From Candidatus Chisholmbacteria bacterium (GTDB lineage: Bacteria > Patescibacteriota > Microgenomatia > UBA1400 > JACOWY01), in contig JACOWY010000025.1 of NCBI GenBank assembly GCA_016176555.1, positions 1 through 41,911 on the forward strand: 41,911 bases of DNA, in the 5' to 3' direction. The position numbers were made by a program, and so were the translations under genes. Below are positions 22,985-31,517 of the stretch, in pieces; the stretch's first letter is position 1, and each line of letters starts with the position of its first letter. The notes below the pieces were generated by a model that worked only from the letters and a program-made list of their open reading frames with translations, searched no databases and was not told where the DNA came from.

Positions 22985-25900
22985 TTAGTTTTTTTCATCG
23001 GCTTCATTGGTTGCAGTTTGATTGTCTGCAGCCGGGGGTGGCGTGGTTTGGTCGTCGGTAGTTTGAGGGCTGCTGCCTTGATCGTCGGTGGTTTGATCGT
23101 CTTGTCGGGCCGAGGTAGTAGGTTGGTCGGATTCCCCCTCTCCGGTTTTGATCTTGTCTTCTTCCACCTCATCGTAATCAAGGTCTTCTAAGTCTTCGGT
23201 GACTTCGTCTTTTTCGACTGAACCGATGGGAGTGACGTCTAGCCCGAGGCTATTGAGCTCTTTGACGAGAACTTTGAAGGACTCGGGAACGGTTGATTCA
23301 GGAATTTCCGTCCCTTTGACGATGGCTTCGAAGGCTTTGGCCCGACCGATGACGTCGTCTGATTTGATGGTGAGCATTTCTTGTAAGGTGTGAGCGGCGC
23401 GGTGGGCCTCGAGCGCCCAAACCTCCATTTCGCCCAATCTTTGACCCCCACGTTGGGCTTTACCCCCAAGGGGCTGCTGAGTCACGAGCGAGTAGGGGCC
23501 AGTGGAGCGGGCGTGAGTTTTGTCTTCGACCATGTGAATGAGTTTGAGGATGTAGGCCACGCCCACGACTACAGGAGTTTCAAACGGTTCACCGGTGCGA
23601 CCGTCGTAGAGAGTGACTTTACCTGTTTTGGGCAGACCTGCTTTGGTAAGCTCGGTTTCGATGGCTTGTTCTTCGATCTTTTCAAAGACTGGAACGGCGA
23701 TACGGAGCCCAAGCTTACGGGCAGCCCACCCGAGGTGAGCTTCGAGGAGTTGACCCAAATTCATCCGAGCCAGAACGGAGAGAGGCGAGATGATGACGTC
23801 GACCGGGGTACCATCTTCGAGGTGAGGCATGTCGGCGACGGGGATGATTTTGGAAATGACGCCTTTGTTACCGTGACGGCCGGCGAGTTTGTCGCCGACG
23901 GTGACTTTGCGCATCTGGGCGACCCTGACTACCACTTTTTTGTTGACGCCGGGGTCGAGCTCGTCGCCGACTTCTTTATCGAGGATTTTGACGTCGATGA
24001 CCGTGCCGAATTCTCCATGAGGCATCCTGAGGCTGGTGTCGCGCACCTCGCGGGCTTTTTCGCCGAAAATGGCGCGCAGTAACCTTTCTTCGGCGGTGAG
24101 TTCGGTTTCGCCTTTGGGGGCGATTTTACCGACCAAGATATCATTGGGGCCGACTTCGGAGCCAACGGCCACGATGCCTTCTTCGGTGAGGTTTCTGAGA
24201 TCGGTTTCGCTGACGTTGGGGATGTCTCGGCTCAATTCTTCGGGCCCGAGCTTGGTGTCCATGACCTGAGCTTCATATTCGTTGATGTGGACTGAGGTGA
24301 GGAGGTCTTGTTTGACGAGATCGGCGGAAATGATGATGGCGTCTTCGTAGCCTAAGCCCTCAAAAGACATGTAGGCAATGGTGAGGTTTTGCCCGAGAGC
24401 AATTTCCCCTTTTTCAGCGGCTGGGCCGTCGATCAAAAGGTCACCGGCCTCGACTTTCTGCCCAATTTCGACCACAGGCCTTTGAGTATAGGCGGTGGAT
24501 TGAGCCGTGCGGACAAATTTTTGAACCTCGTAGATTTCTTCATCGCCCCGGACGGTAATAAATTGGAGGTCGAATCCCCCCTTCGCGTTTTTGAGCTTTT
24601 TTCTTTCAGAAACATCGACTTTGACGATGATTTTTTGGCCGTCAACATAGGTGATTCTCCCCCCATGGCGGGCTTTGATAACCCGATTCATGCTTTCGAT
24701 GACTGGTTTTTCCATGCCGGTACCGATGATGGGGGCTTGGGGTTTGAGGAGGGGGACGGCTTGACATTGCATATGGGTACCCATGAGAGCCCGGTTGGCT
24801 TCGTCGTGGGCGATGAAGGGAATGAGCGAGGCTGAGGTGCCGACAACTTGGCGGGAAACGACGTCGATATACTCGACTTTCTCCGGGGCGGCCTCCAGAA
24901 ATTCGCTTTGGTAGCGAACGGGCACCCACTCTTGGGTGATAAACCCATCTTTATCAATGTCGATTTCGGCTGCGGTGACATAGTGATCTGCTTCATCGTC
25001 AGCAGAAAGAAACACAATCTCGTCAGTAACTTTCATTTTGGGTTTTTTGTCGGTGCCTTTGTTGACGACGCGGCGATAAGGGGCTTCCAGGAACCCATAG
25101 GAATTGATGCGGGCATAGAGAGCCATGTAGGTAACGAGACCAATATTTGGCCCCTCGGGAGAGCGAACGGGGCAGATACGACTATATTGGGAGGCGTTGA
25201 TATCACGCATGGAGAATGAGGCCCTTTCGCGGGTGACACCGCTTGGACCCATGACGGAAAGGCGACGCAGATTGTCGAGTTCGGATAAGGGGTTAGTTTG
25301 ATCGAGAATGGTGGAGAGGCGATTGCGGCGGAAGAACTCGTTGACGGTGGCAATGATAGGCCGAGCGTTGACTAACTGAGCGGGAGTGATGCGCTCATCT
25401 GATTTGGCAAGGCTCATTTTCTCGCGAATAGAGCGTTCGAGCCTCAAGAGCCCAACCCGAAAAGCGGTAGTGGCGACTAGTTCCCCGACGCAGCGGACGC
25501 GACGGTTAGAGAGATGGTCAATGTCATCGACGCGGCCAAGACCATTTTGGAGATTAATGAGATATTTGACTACGGCAATGATATCGTCATTTTGCAACAC
25601 GGTGTATTGTTTTTCTTCTGGAATTTTGAGGCTTAGGCGTTTGTTGAGTTTGTAGCGACCCACGCTACCTAAGTCGTAGCGACGAGGGTCAAAGAACATT
25701 TGATAGAGGAGCTCTTGGGCGTTTTCCAGCACCGCTGGTTCACCCGGACGCATTTTTTCGTAGAGTTCGATGAGGGCTTCTTCTCTGGTTTTGGTGCTGT
25801 CTTTGGAGAGTGTGGTTTCTATATATTGATGTTCTTTGTCGGTGTCTATATTTTTGAACTCTTCCAGAATGGAAGTGTCAGAGGAGAGGCCAATGGCGCG

Positions 25901-26473
25901 AAGGAGGACGGTAATAGGGAATTTGCGGTGGCGGTCAATTTTGACCGAAATGACGTTGTTTCTAGCCACTTGAAACTCCAACCAAGAACCACGAATGGGC
26001 CTTAACTCCCCTTTGTAGAGCATGCGGCCGGTGGATTGATCAATTTCTCCAGAGTAAAACACACCTGGCGAACGAACTAATTGGTTGACAACGGCGCGTT
26101 CGATGCCGTTGATGATAAATGTACCGGTGGCGGTCATTTGGGGGATGTCGCCTAAGAACACTTCTTGCTCGGTGGTTTCACCTGTTTGGAGGTTTTGAAG
26201 TTTTACTTTGGCCTTGAGGGGAGCTTCATAGGAAAGACCTTTTTCTTGGGCAAACTGGGGAGACCATTTGGGTTTGCCGACGGTGTGCTCGCCGATAGTG
26301 AGCTGCCAGTTTTTGCCAGTAAAATCTTCGATGGGTGAGATGGCTTCGAGAGATTCTTTGATGCCTGCAGATAAAAACCAGTCATACGAGTCTCTTTGAA
26401 CGGCAATGAGGTCCAGTTCGGGGAGTTTGACGTTTTGTTTGCCCCAATAGAGACGAGTGATCTTTTGTACCAT
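22985..26473 (-). CDS. rpoB: RNA polymerase beta subunit
   Basis: The beta subunit forms the upper jaw and the rifampicin pocket. The 1162-residue protein has the family regions YYSGEIDQSTGR-like FYSGEIDQSTGRMLYKGELRP, the rifampicin region LDQTNPLSELDNLRRLS, RDINASQYSRICPVRSPEGPNIGL, GYEDAIIIS, GDKLAGRHGNKGVISKI and GGKAQRGGQRLGEMEVWALE. In the rifampicin region, E. coli positions Q513 and H526 are Thr and Asn. An acidic and Thr/Gln/Pro-rich tail of about 50 residues follows the conserved end. rplJ/rplL are not upstream; mltG is. Confidence 0.98.
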   Translation of the reverse strand: MVQKITRLYWGKQNVKLPELDLIAVQRDSYDWFLSAGIKESLEAISPIEDFTGKNWQLTIGEHTVGKPKWSPQFAQEKGLSYEAPLKAKVKLQNLQTGETTEQEVFLGDIPQMTATGTFIINGIERAVVNQLVRSPGVFYSGEIDQSTGRMLYKGELRPIRGSWLEFQVARNNVISVKIDRHRKFPITVLLRAIGLSSDTSILEEFKNIDTDKEHQYIETTLSKDSTKTREEALIELYEKMRPGEPAVLENAQELLYQMFFDPRRYDLGSVGRYKLNKRLSLKIPEEKQYTVLQNDDIIAVVKYLINLQNGLGRVDDIDHLSNRRVRCVGELVATTAFRVGLLRLERSIREKMSLAKSDERITPAQLVNARPIIATVNEFFRRNRLSTILDQTNPLSELDNLRRLSVMGPSGVTRERASFSMRDINASQYSRICPVRSPEGPNIGLVTYMALYARINSYGFLEAPYRRVVNKGTDKKPKMKVTDEIVFLSADDEADHYVTAAEIDIDKDGFITQEWVPVRYQSEFLEAAPEKVEYIDVVSRQVVGTSASLIPFIAHDEANRALMGTHMQCQAVPLLKPQAPIIGTGMEKPVIESMNRVIKARHGGRITYVDGQKIIVKVDVSERKKLKNAKGGFDLQFITVRGDEEIYEVQKFVRTAQSTAYTQRPVVEIGQKVEAGDLLIDGPAAEKGEIALGQNLTIAYMSFEGLGYEDAIIISADLVKQDLLTSVHINEYEAQVMDTKLGPEELSRDIPNVSETDLRNLTEEGIVAVGSEVGPNDILVGKIAPKGETELTAEERLLRAIFGEKAREVRDTSLRMPHGEFGTVIDVKILDKEVGDELDPGVNKKVVVRVAQMRKVTVGDKLAGRHGNKGVISKIIPVADMPHLEDGTPVDVIISPLSVLARMNLGQLLEAHLGWAARKLGLRIAVPVFEKIEEQAIETELTKAGLPKTGKVTLYDGRTGEPFETPVVVGVAYILKLIHMVEDKTHARSTGPYSLVTQQPLGGKAQRGGQRLGEMEVWALEAHRAAHTLQEMLTIKSDDVIGRAKAFEAIVKGTEIPESTVPESFKVLVKELNSLGLDVTPIGSVEKDEVTEDLEDLDYDEVEEDKIKTGEGESDQPTTSARQDDQTTDDQGSSPQTTDDQTTPPPAADNQTATNEADEKN

Positions 26474-26519
26474 ACCAATAGGGTCTCCAAATTTCGGCTT
26501 CTTTGGTAACGACGGCAGT

Positions 26520-26546
26520 AAAACAGGGTTCTTGGTGAGAACCCTG
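26520..26546 (-). promoter_or_regulatory. Second hairpin in the rpoB leader
   Basis: On the minus strand CAGGGTTCT-CACCA-AGAACCCTG forms a 9-bp stem followed by TTTTACTG. The T tract is short, so it is a weak terminator or an anti-terminator partner. It lies about 50 bases before the rpoB start. Confidence 0.55.
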
Positions 26547-26610
26547 GTTTGTAGAATTGCTAGCTTAAGAGGTGAATGAGCGGCAAAATATTTCTTCCCT
26601 TGAATTGATG

Positions 26611-26649
26611 TAAAAAAGAACAGACGACGTAAAAAATACGCCTTCTGTT
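26611..26649 (-). terminator. Intrinsic terminator in the rpoB leader
   Basis: On the minus strand AACAGAAGGCGTA pairs with TACGTCGTCTGTT (one mismatch, one G-T) around TTTTT, then TTCTTTTTTA. It lies only about 7 bases after the predicted start site of the rpoB promoter. It can therefore stop both mltG read-through and new rpoB transcripts. Confidence 0.82.
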
Positions 26650-26662
26650 TCAGGTTATGACT

Positions 26663-26691
26663 ACTATAACCTAGGAAGACCTGGTTGTCAA
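26663..26691 (-). promoter_or_regulatory. Sigma70-type promoter of rpoBC
   Basis: On the minus strand a perfect TTGACA (26686-26691) is followed after 17 bases by TATAGT (26663-26668), 2 bases beyond the mltG stop codon. Perfect inverted arms TTCCTAGGT/ACCTAGGAA at 26669-26677 and 26699-26707 flank the -35 box and look operator-like. The predicted start is near 26656. Confidence 0.78.
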
Positions 26692-26693
26692 GG

Positions 26694-27704
26694 TTATTTT
26701 CCTAGGTACTGGGCAATATTCTGGTTGTGTTCTTCGATGCTTTCTGCATAGTGAATGTTTCCTTGTAAATCGGAAATATAAAACCAATAGGGAGACGATT
26801 GTGGGTTGAGCGCGGCCTCTATCGAACTGATTCCGGGGTTGGCGATTGGTGCAGGAGGCAAGCCTACATTAACGTAGGTATTATAAGGAGAGGTTTGGGC
26901 TATGTGATCTTTGGTCAGATTAGGTTCCCACCAGCTACAGTTGGGGTCTGCGGGCTCGCACCTTTGGGTACCTACAACGTATTGAATGGTAGCGTCGGCT
27001 TGGAGGGGCCAACCAGCTTCAAGGCGTTTGAGGAGGATGCCAGCAACAAGGGGGCGATCTCGGTCGGTTCTGACTTCACGCTCGAGGATGGAAGCCAAAA
27101 TAACGACCTGACTAGGGGTGAGACCCGACTCATTGAGGGTTAAATCAACTTTTTGATCGAAGGTATCGCGGAGTAATTTGACTATGGCTGAGCCTGAGGC
27201 AGTGCGAGGAATAAGATAGGTATCGGGAAAAAGATAGCCTTCCTGACCTTGGGAAGCGCTCAGAAACTCCGAGGCGTCAAAATCTAACTCCCGAGCGGTG
27301 AATTCTTGGGCCAGTTCGGCGGCCATCTGTTCGCGGCGCCAACCTTCGAGTAGTGTCACCCAAATATCTAACGTCCCGTGGGTCAGCTCTGCGGCGATGG
27401 TGGGGGTGTCCATGGAACTACGGAGTCTGAAGTCGCCTGCCTGAATTTTTCTGGCCAGGCCTTTTTTGAGGACGACGAGTTTGAAGGCTACCTTGGAGCG
27501 GATGAGACCTGCCTCTTTGAGGCGGCGGCCGATAACGTCAATGGCTTGACCTTCGGGAATGACGAAAACGGTGGAGGTTTCCCCTTGAGGATCGACGGGG
27601 GAGGTAGCCACACGCCACCATAAAAACCCAAGAGTACCAACAGCGATGGCGCCGGTGGTAACTAGGAGAGTAATTTTACTAGAGAGTCTTTGGGGACGAA
27701 TCAT
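26694..27704 (-). CDS. mltG: Endolytic murein transglycosylase MltG (YceG-like)
   Basis: MltG cuts nascent peptidoglycan strands at the outer face of the cytoplasmic membrane. The 336-residue protein has one N-terminal membrane segment (about 12-30), a LysM-like region (VFVIPEGQAIDVIGRRLKEA) and the YceG domain. That domain includes GYLFPDTY, the catalytic Glu in ASILEREV (Glu208), LQADATIQY and SPYNTYVNVGLPPAPIANPG. It ends at the rpoB promoter. Only the D repeat separates it from the zinc-ribbon gene upstream. Confidence 0.95.
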   Translation of the reverse strand: MIRPQRLSSKITLLVTTGAIAVGTLGFLWWRVATSPVDPQGETSTVFVIPEGQAIDVIGRRLKEAGLIRSKVAFKLVVLKKGLARKIQAGDFRLRSSMDTPTIAAELTHGTLDIWVTLLEGWRREQMAAELAQEFTARELDFDASEFLSASQGQEGYLFPDTYLIPRTASGSAIVKLLRDTFDQKVDLTLNESGLTPSQVVILASILEREVRTDRDRPLVAGILLKRLEAGWPLQADATIQYVVGTQRCEPADPNCSWWEPNLTKDHIAQTSPYNTYVNVGLPPAPIANPGISSIEAALNPQSSPYWFYISDLQGNIHYAESIEEHNQNIAQYLGK

Positions 27705-27709
27705 GTACG

Positions 27710-27842
27710 CTTGGTAAATCTCAAATTCTAAATCGCAAACAAATCCAAAATTCCAATATCAAAAATGTAAAAACTATTTTTAAATTTATGATTTTGGTAT
27801 CTGATATTGTTTCGAATTTGGTGCTTGATGCTTGGAATTTCC
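27710..27842. repeat. Family D repeat, copy 5
   Basis: AAATCTCAAATTCTAAATCG on the left and GTTTCGAATTTGGTGCTTGA on the right enclose AT-rich sequence. It is followed by a small CCAGC-TCG-CTGG hairpin (about 27841-27851) next to the stop of the zinc-ribbon gene, as with copies 1 and 2. Confidence 0.78.
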
Positions 27843-27854
27843 AGCTCGCTGGCA

Positions 27855-28082
27855 CTAGACTTCTTCGAAGAGGGCACGGCGATACTTCTGCGTGGCTTTA
27901 TCGAAAATAAAAATGCGGCCACATTTACAGATAACTTTTTCTTGGGAGGAGATTTTGGTGGGGATTCTTTTGCCTTTAGTTAGGGGGGTACCACAACCGA
28001 CACACTGATGGCGAGACAGCAACCAGGCTTGGATGGGAGCAATGATGTTTTTAAACATAGGGTGGAGTGGACGCCTGTTCAT
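27855..28082 (-). CDS. Small zinc-ribbon protein
   Basis: A 75-residue protein with CVGC (Cys27, Cys30) and CKC (Cys52, Cys54), a likely single zinc site, and a preceding amphipathic or hydrophobic helix (FKNIIAPIQAWLL). The ATG overlaps the ruvX stop (ATGA), so it is translated with ruvX. An internal start at Met9 is possible. Function is not recognised; nucleic-acid or protein binding is only a guess from the fold. Confidence 0.78.
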   Translation of the reverse strand: MNRRPLHPMFKNIIAPIQAWLLSRHQCVGCGTPLTKGKRIPTKISSQEKVICKCGRIFIFDKATQKYRRALFEEV

Positions 28083-28474
28083 TCTAGCATAGGTTTGATC
28101 TTGGGATGAGTATCAAGGAAATCCTGGAGCATCAGGGCTGCCTGATAGGCATCTTGGGGCTTCCTGCGTTTGGATTTCTTGTGGTGGAGAAGCTTAAGAT
28201 TGGCCTCATAGCTTGTTAGGGTTTCGTCGTGAAGATAGAGAGGGGCTTTAAGGTGAGCCTTAAGAAGTTTGGCAAACTCTCTCGTTTCTTGGGCCATTTT
28301 GCCTTCGGAAATACCGAGAACGATGGCGTGACTTCGATATTTTTGGTAAAGCGAAATTATTTTCCTGGTTACTTGGGGATTGTTGGCTAAAACAGTGAGG
28401 GGTGTGGCGAGGGTTTTTTCTGCAAGGGCAACACCAATCCTTTTGCGACCATAATCAAGACCCAGAAAAGTCAT
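28079..28474 (-). CDS. ruvX: RuvX/YqgF family putative pre-16S rRNA nuclease
   Basis: The YqgF family has an RNase H-like fold and is linked to 16S rRNA 5'-end maturation, earlier described as a Holliday-junction resolvase. The 131-residue protein has the first acidic motif GLDYGRKRIGVAL (residues about 5-17), VLGISEGK, the second acidic motif DETLTSYEA and DAYQAALMLQDFL at the end, with all three acidic positions present. It follows the sortase gene by 2 bases. Confidence 0.93.
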   Translation of the reverse strand: MTFLGLDYGRKRIGVALAEKTLATPLTVLANNPQVTRKIISLYQKYRSHAIVLGISEGKMAQETREFAKLLKAHLKAPLYLHDETLTSYEANLKLLHHKKSKRRKPQDAYQAALMLQDFLDTHPKIKPMLE

Positions 28475-28476
28475 AG

Positions 28477-29289
28477 TTAGCTTTGGACGAGTTGGGCTTC
28501 GATGACGCCACGGCGGAGGTAAGTCCCTTCGGGGACACAGGTAATCAGCTTGAGGGATTGACGGTCGAAGCGTTGCCCCAGGACTTCAACCTGTTCGGGC
28601 TTAACTTCATATTTATCGCTGACTTGATAGGTATACTCAATGCCGTCAAAATTGACAAAAATTTTATCTCCCTCCTCGAGCGTCATGATGGTAGAGAACA
28701 TGGAGATATAGCGGTTGGGATTGGATTCGCTGGGATTGTAGAACTGACGCAAGATAGAATGGCCAAAAATGACGGGGGAGCCAAACTCGCCTGGATTGGC
28801 GGTTTCGGGGTATTGAATCAGGCTTTGCATGAGATCGTCGCCGCCGATAGAGACGACGGCATTTTTGATGTTGATTTTCGGAATATTAATAGTGTAATGA
28901 GTAATTTTTGAGGGATTGGGTTTTCCAATTGGGGCAGTGGGAAACCAATTTGAGGCTTTGGTGTAATCAGTTTGAGAGGCGGTGGCTTGGGTTTGGGGGG
29001 TACCGGTTTCAGGCATGGCGGTGGTGGTGCCGGCGACTTGGGCGAGGCTGCGACTTTCTTCAAGTGAAGTCGGCAGAGGGCTAAGGATTTGGGCTCTAGT
29101 GAGCTGAGGGGAAACAACCAGCAGGTGGTAGATGATGGGAGAGACGACACCTAAGACTAAAAAAGAACCAAGGGCCATAAGAAGTAGAGGAATAAGACGG
29201 TGTAACTCGAAGCGGCGCGGCAGGGGGACAACGATGCTTGGCTCGTAGGGGATTTGCGCTGGGGCTTTGAGGTAACGGTAGAGAGCCAT
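28477..29289 (-). CDS. Sortase family protein
   Basis: Sortases cleave a sorting signal and attach surface proteins to the envelope. The 270-residue protein has an N-terminal membrane segment (about 32-57), a Thr/Pro/Gln-rich linker and the sortase domain from about 128. Catalytic residues are His177 (VIFGHS), Cys251 (LITCVPEGTY) and Arg259 or Arg260 (LRRGVIEAQL), all present. Which sorting motif it uses cannot be told. The preceding envelope protein and this gene are separated only by a short D-like repeat. Confidence 0.93.
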   Translation of the reverse strand: MALYRYLKAPAQIPYEPSIVVPLPRRFELHRLIPLLLMALGSFLVLGVVSPIIYHLLVVSPQLTRAQILSPLPTSLEESRSLAQVAGTTTAMPETGTPQTQATASQTDYTKASNWFPTAPIGKPNPSKITHYTINIPKINIKNAVVSIGGDDLMQSLIQYPETANPGEFGSPVIFGHSILRQFYNPSESNPNRYISMFSTIMTLEEGDKIFVNFDGIEYTYQVSDKYEVKPEQVEVLGQRFDRQSLKLITCVPEGTYLRRGVIEAQLVQS

Positions 29290-29335
29290 AACCCGAAAAT
29301 TCTAATGTCTAATTACTAATTTCTAATTACTGATT
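29290..29335. repeat. Short family D-like repeat
   Basis: Upstream of the sortase, TTCTAATGTCTAATTACTAATTTCTAATTACTGATTA is built from 7-8-base units of the type CTAATTA. It is the left half of a family D element without a clear right half. Confidence 0.55.
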
Positions 29336-29366
29336 ACTTTTCTTCAGTGTAGCTATGCTTGATTTA

Positions 29367-31499
29367 TTACTCCTCTACTTCGATAGTCACAGTGATGTTT
29401 TGCGGGCGACGGGGAAATGTAGCCAGGGGTTTGGGGAGTTTGGGGGAAAGGGTGATGTCGACCCTCGAAAAGTTGGGAATTGATTTGAGGAAACTTTCGG
29501 TTTCCTCCGGACGCTTGCCTTTGAGGTGATTTTTGAGGGCGGCTTCGTCTATTTTGGGAATGAGTTTGGTAGTGAGGGTAGCAGAGACCGTGCCTCCGGA
29601 TTCATCGATGTCGGCTGAAGTGACTTCGATTTCAGAGGCATCGGCCACGGGAGAAAATCCCTGGGTGTCGGTTGAATCTGCGGCAACGAGGAGCAAGATA
29701 TCGGTGGTTTTGACCTTGAATGTCGTCAGGCGCAGTCTTAAGGTCAGACCCAGAGTTTCTGCCTCTTCGTCAACGGCTTTGGTAAATTCTTGGTCAACTG
29801 CCTCGGTTTCGTACCCACTTGGTAAAATTGTGGCGTCATTGGTGGCGCTGTTTTTGAGTTCTTCAAGCGCTTTTTGGGTCAGCTCTTCGGTGAGTTCGGT
29901 TTCGAGCTTTTCTTGATCATCTTTGGAAACGCTCTTGACACTGCGGCTGCTGCCACCTTCAAAGTTGGCGGTAGCTCTGGCGCTGTAAGTCGAGCTCCCA
30001 AAACCTTCGAGACTTAAAAGAGCACCTTGAGAAATATTGGCGTCGCTGCCTACCGAGACAGCGGTGGCGGCGACTTCTTCTTTGCCGAAGGTAATGCCGG
30101 TATCGGTAGCGCTTTGGGAGGCGATTTCGACGTCGCTGTCCAACTCAAATTTAATTTCGTTAGAATCAGCGAGCACGGTGCCAGCGGGGAATTTTTTAAG
30201 GCTATTAGTTTTGTTGAAAATTTCCACGGCGCCTTTGGCTTTATCGCCGACTAACGTTTCTCCGCTTGTTTGGGTTTCTTTTTGGCCATCCACTTCGACC
30301 TCAACTCGCTCACCTTGGATGCGCCCCTCGGCAATGTCGGTTGGCTCTCTAGCGCTTAGGGCAAATTCGAGATCTTGCTTAACCTCTCGGGGATCAAGGT
30401 AGAGAGTAATGGAGGCTTTGGGAATGGCCCAAGCCATAAAGGTTAACAGCACGATGACGACGAAGAGAGCACCCAGACTCAGAAGAAGACGGGGAGTAAC
30501 CAGGGGGCCACCAAAGTTGGCGGTGGGGCGGCGGTGGAAAACATTCGTCAGGCTTAACAGGCGAGCCATAATTCGACTGCCGAGGGAAAGCGGAAGGTCT
30601 TCTGGCGTGACATCGGGAGTGAGTTGTTGGGCTTCGGGTTTGGGGGGTGGAGGGGGTGGAGGCAAACTTGGATTTTTTTCCAGGATATCTTGATCTTGGT
30701 AAAAGCCGTGGGCGGCTAGATTATTCGTTTCTTGATCTAGAGCTACCGCGGCAGCGGGGGTAGATTCGATAGCTTCAGCAGCTGAGGCAACGACGAGGGC
30801 TTCGGGGAGGCTCTCGGGGTCGAGAATTTCTATTTTGGGAATGTGGAGAAAGGAGAGTTTTTCTTGCCAAGCATAGGATAAGAGGGTTTGGCGTTCGGAT
30901 TCCAGATCGAGATGGCTGTCGTAGAGGATCATGCGTGATGGAAAGGGATCGGTAGTTTCGAAACGGGCGAGGCCCTCTTCGACGTCTGCTCCCAGATCCT
31001 CGCTTCTGCCGACCGTGTGACTACCTAAGATTTTGCCGAGTCTAACTAAGGTGACGACAACCTCATCGCTTTGGAGCCCAAGGATGATGGCGGTCGGGGG
31101 GGTGCCTTCTTTGGTTTTGAGCCAGTTGACAATGGCTTCTGAGGTGACGATAAAGCCAATGGGTTTGAGTGAGAGCGCTTCACTCAAATTTTTGATGAGG
31201 ACCTTTTTTTGGGAAGTGATACTATCTTGTTCGACCCAACTTTCCGGCAGACCTAAAACAACTTGGTTTGGTTCGTTTTTTAAGCCTTCAAGGGCGGTAG
31301 AGATGGATCTATCGGCGGCGGGGATGAGCTCGTCGTCTTTGGACCAGTCTTCGAGAGAGCCGGGGGCAACGATACGAGCGCCTTCAGTGGTCTTTTGCCA
31401 GACCGCACTATGAACTGATTCGCTACCTAAGACGAGCGCTAATAAAATTTCTGAGTCGGGCGATTTGCCGAAACGATTGAGCAGGCTATCGAATTGCAT
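29367..31499 (-). CDS. PilM-like/baseplate-J-like envelope protein
   Basis: A 710-residue single-pass membrane protein. Residues about 15-250 show the alternating strand pattern of an actin-like/PilM-type domain (VVLGLPESWV, GFIVTSEAIVNWL, TAIILGLQSDEVVVTLV). A Pro7 run follows (280-286), then one membrane segment (338-359). The outer part begins with KGAVEIFNKTNSLKKFPAGTVL (about 422-443), like baseplate J/gp47-type domains common in CPR envelope proteins, and holds beta-rich repeats up to the C-terminus. I infer that a cytosolic sensor or assembly domain is linked to a surface domain. The neighbouring sortase suggests envelope assembly. No signal cleavage is seen. Confidence 0.75.
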   Translation of the reverse strand: MQFDSLLNRFGKSPDSEILLALVLGSESVHSAVWQKTTEGARIVAPGSLEDWSKDDELIPAADRSISTALEGLKNEPNQVVLGLPESWVEQDSITSQKKVLIKNLSEALSLKPIGFIVTSEAIVNWLKTKEGTPPTAIILGLQSDEVVVTLVRLGKILGSHTVGRSEDLGADVEEGLARFETTDPFPSRMILYDSHLDLESERQTLLSYAWQEKLSFLHIPKIEILDPESLPEALVVASAAEAIESTPAAAVALDQETNNLAAHGFYQDQDILEKNPSLPPPPPPPKPEAQQLTPDVTPEDLPLSLGSRIMARLLSLTNVFHRRPTANFGGPLVTPRLLLSLGALFVVIVLLTFMAWAIPKASITLYLDPREVKQDLEFALSAREPTDIAEGRIQGERVEVEVDGQKETQTSGETLVGDKAKGAVEIFNKTNSLKKFPAGTVLADSNEIKFELDSDVEIASQSATDTGITFGKEEVAATAVSVGSDANISQGALLSLEGFGSSTYSARATANFEGGSSRSVKSVSKDDQEKLETELTEELTQKALEELKNSATNDATILPSGYETEAVDQEFTKAVDEEAETLGLTLRLRLTTFKVKTTDILLLVAADSTDTQGFSPVADASEIEVTSADIDESGGTVSATLTTKLIPKIDEAALKNHLKGKRPEETESFLKSIPNFSRVDITLSPKLPKPLATFPRRPQNITVTIEVEE

Positions 31500-31517
31500 A
31501 CGGAAACAAGATGAAAG

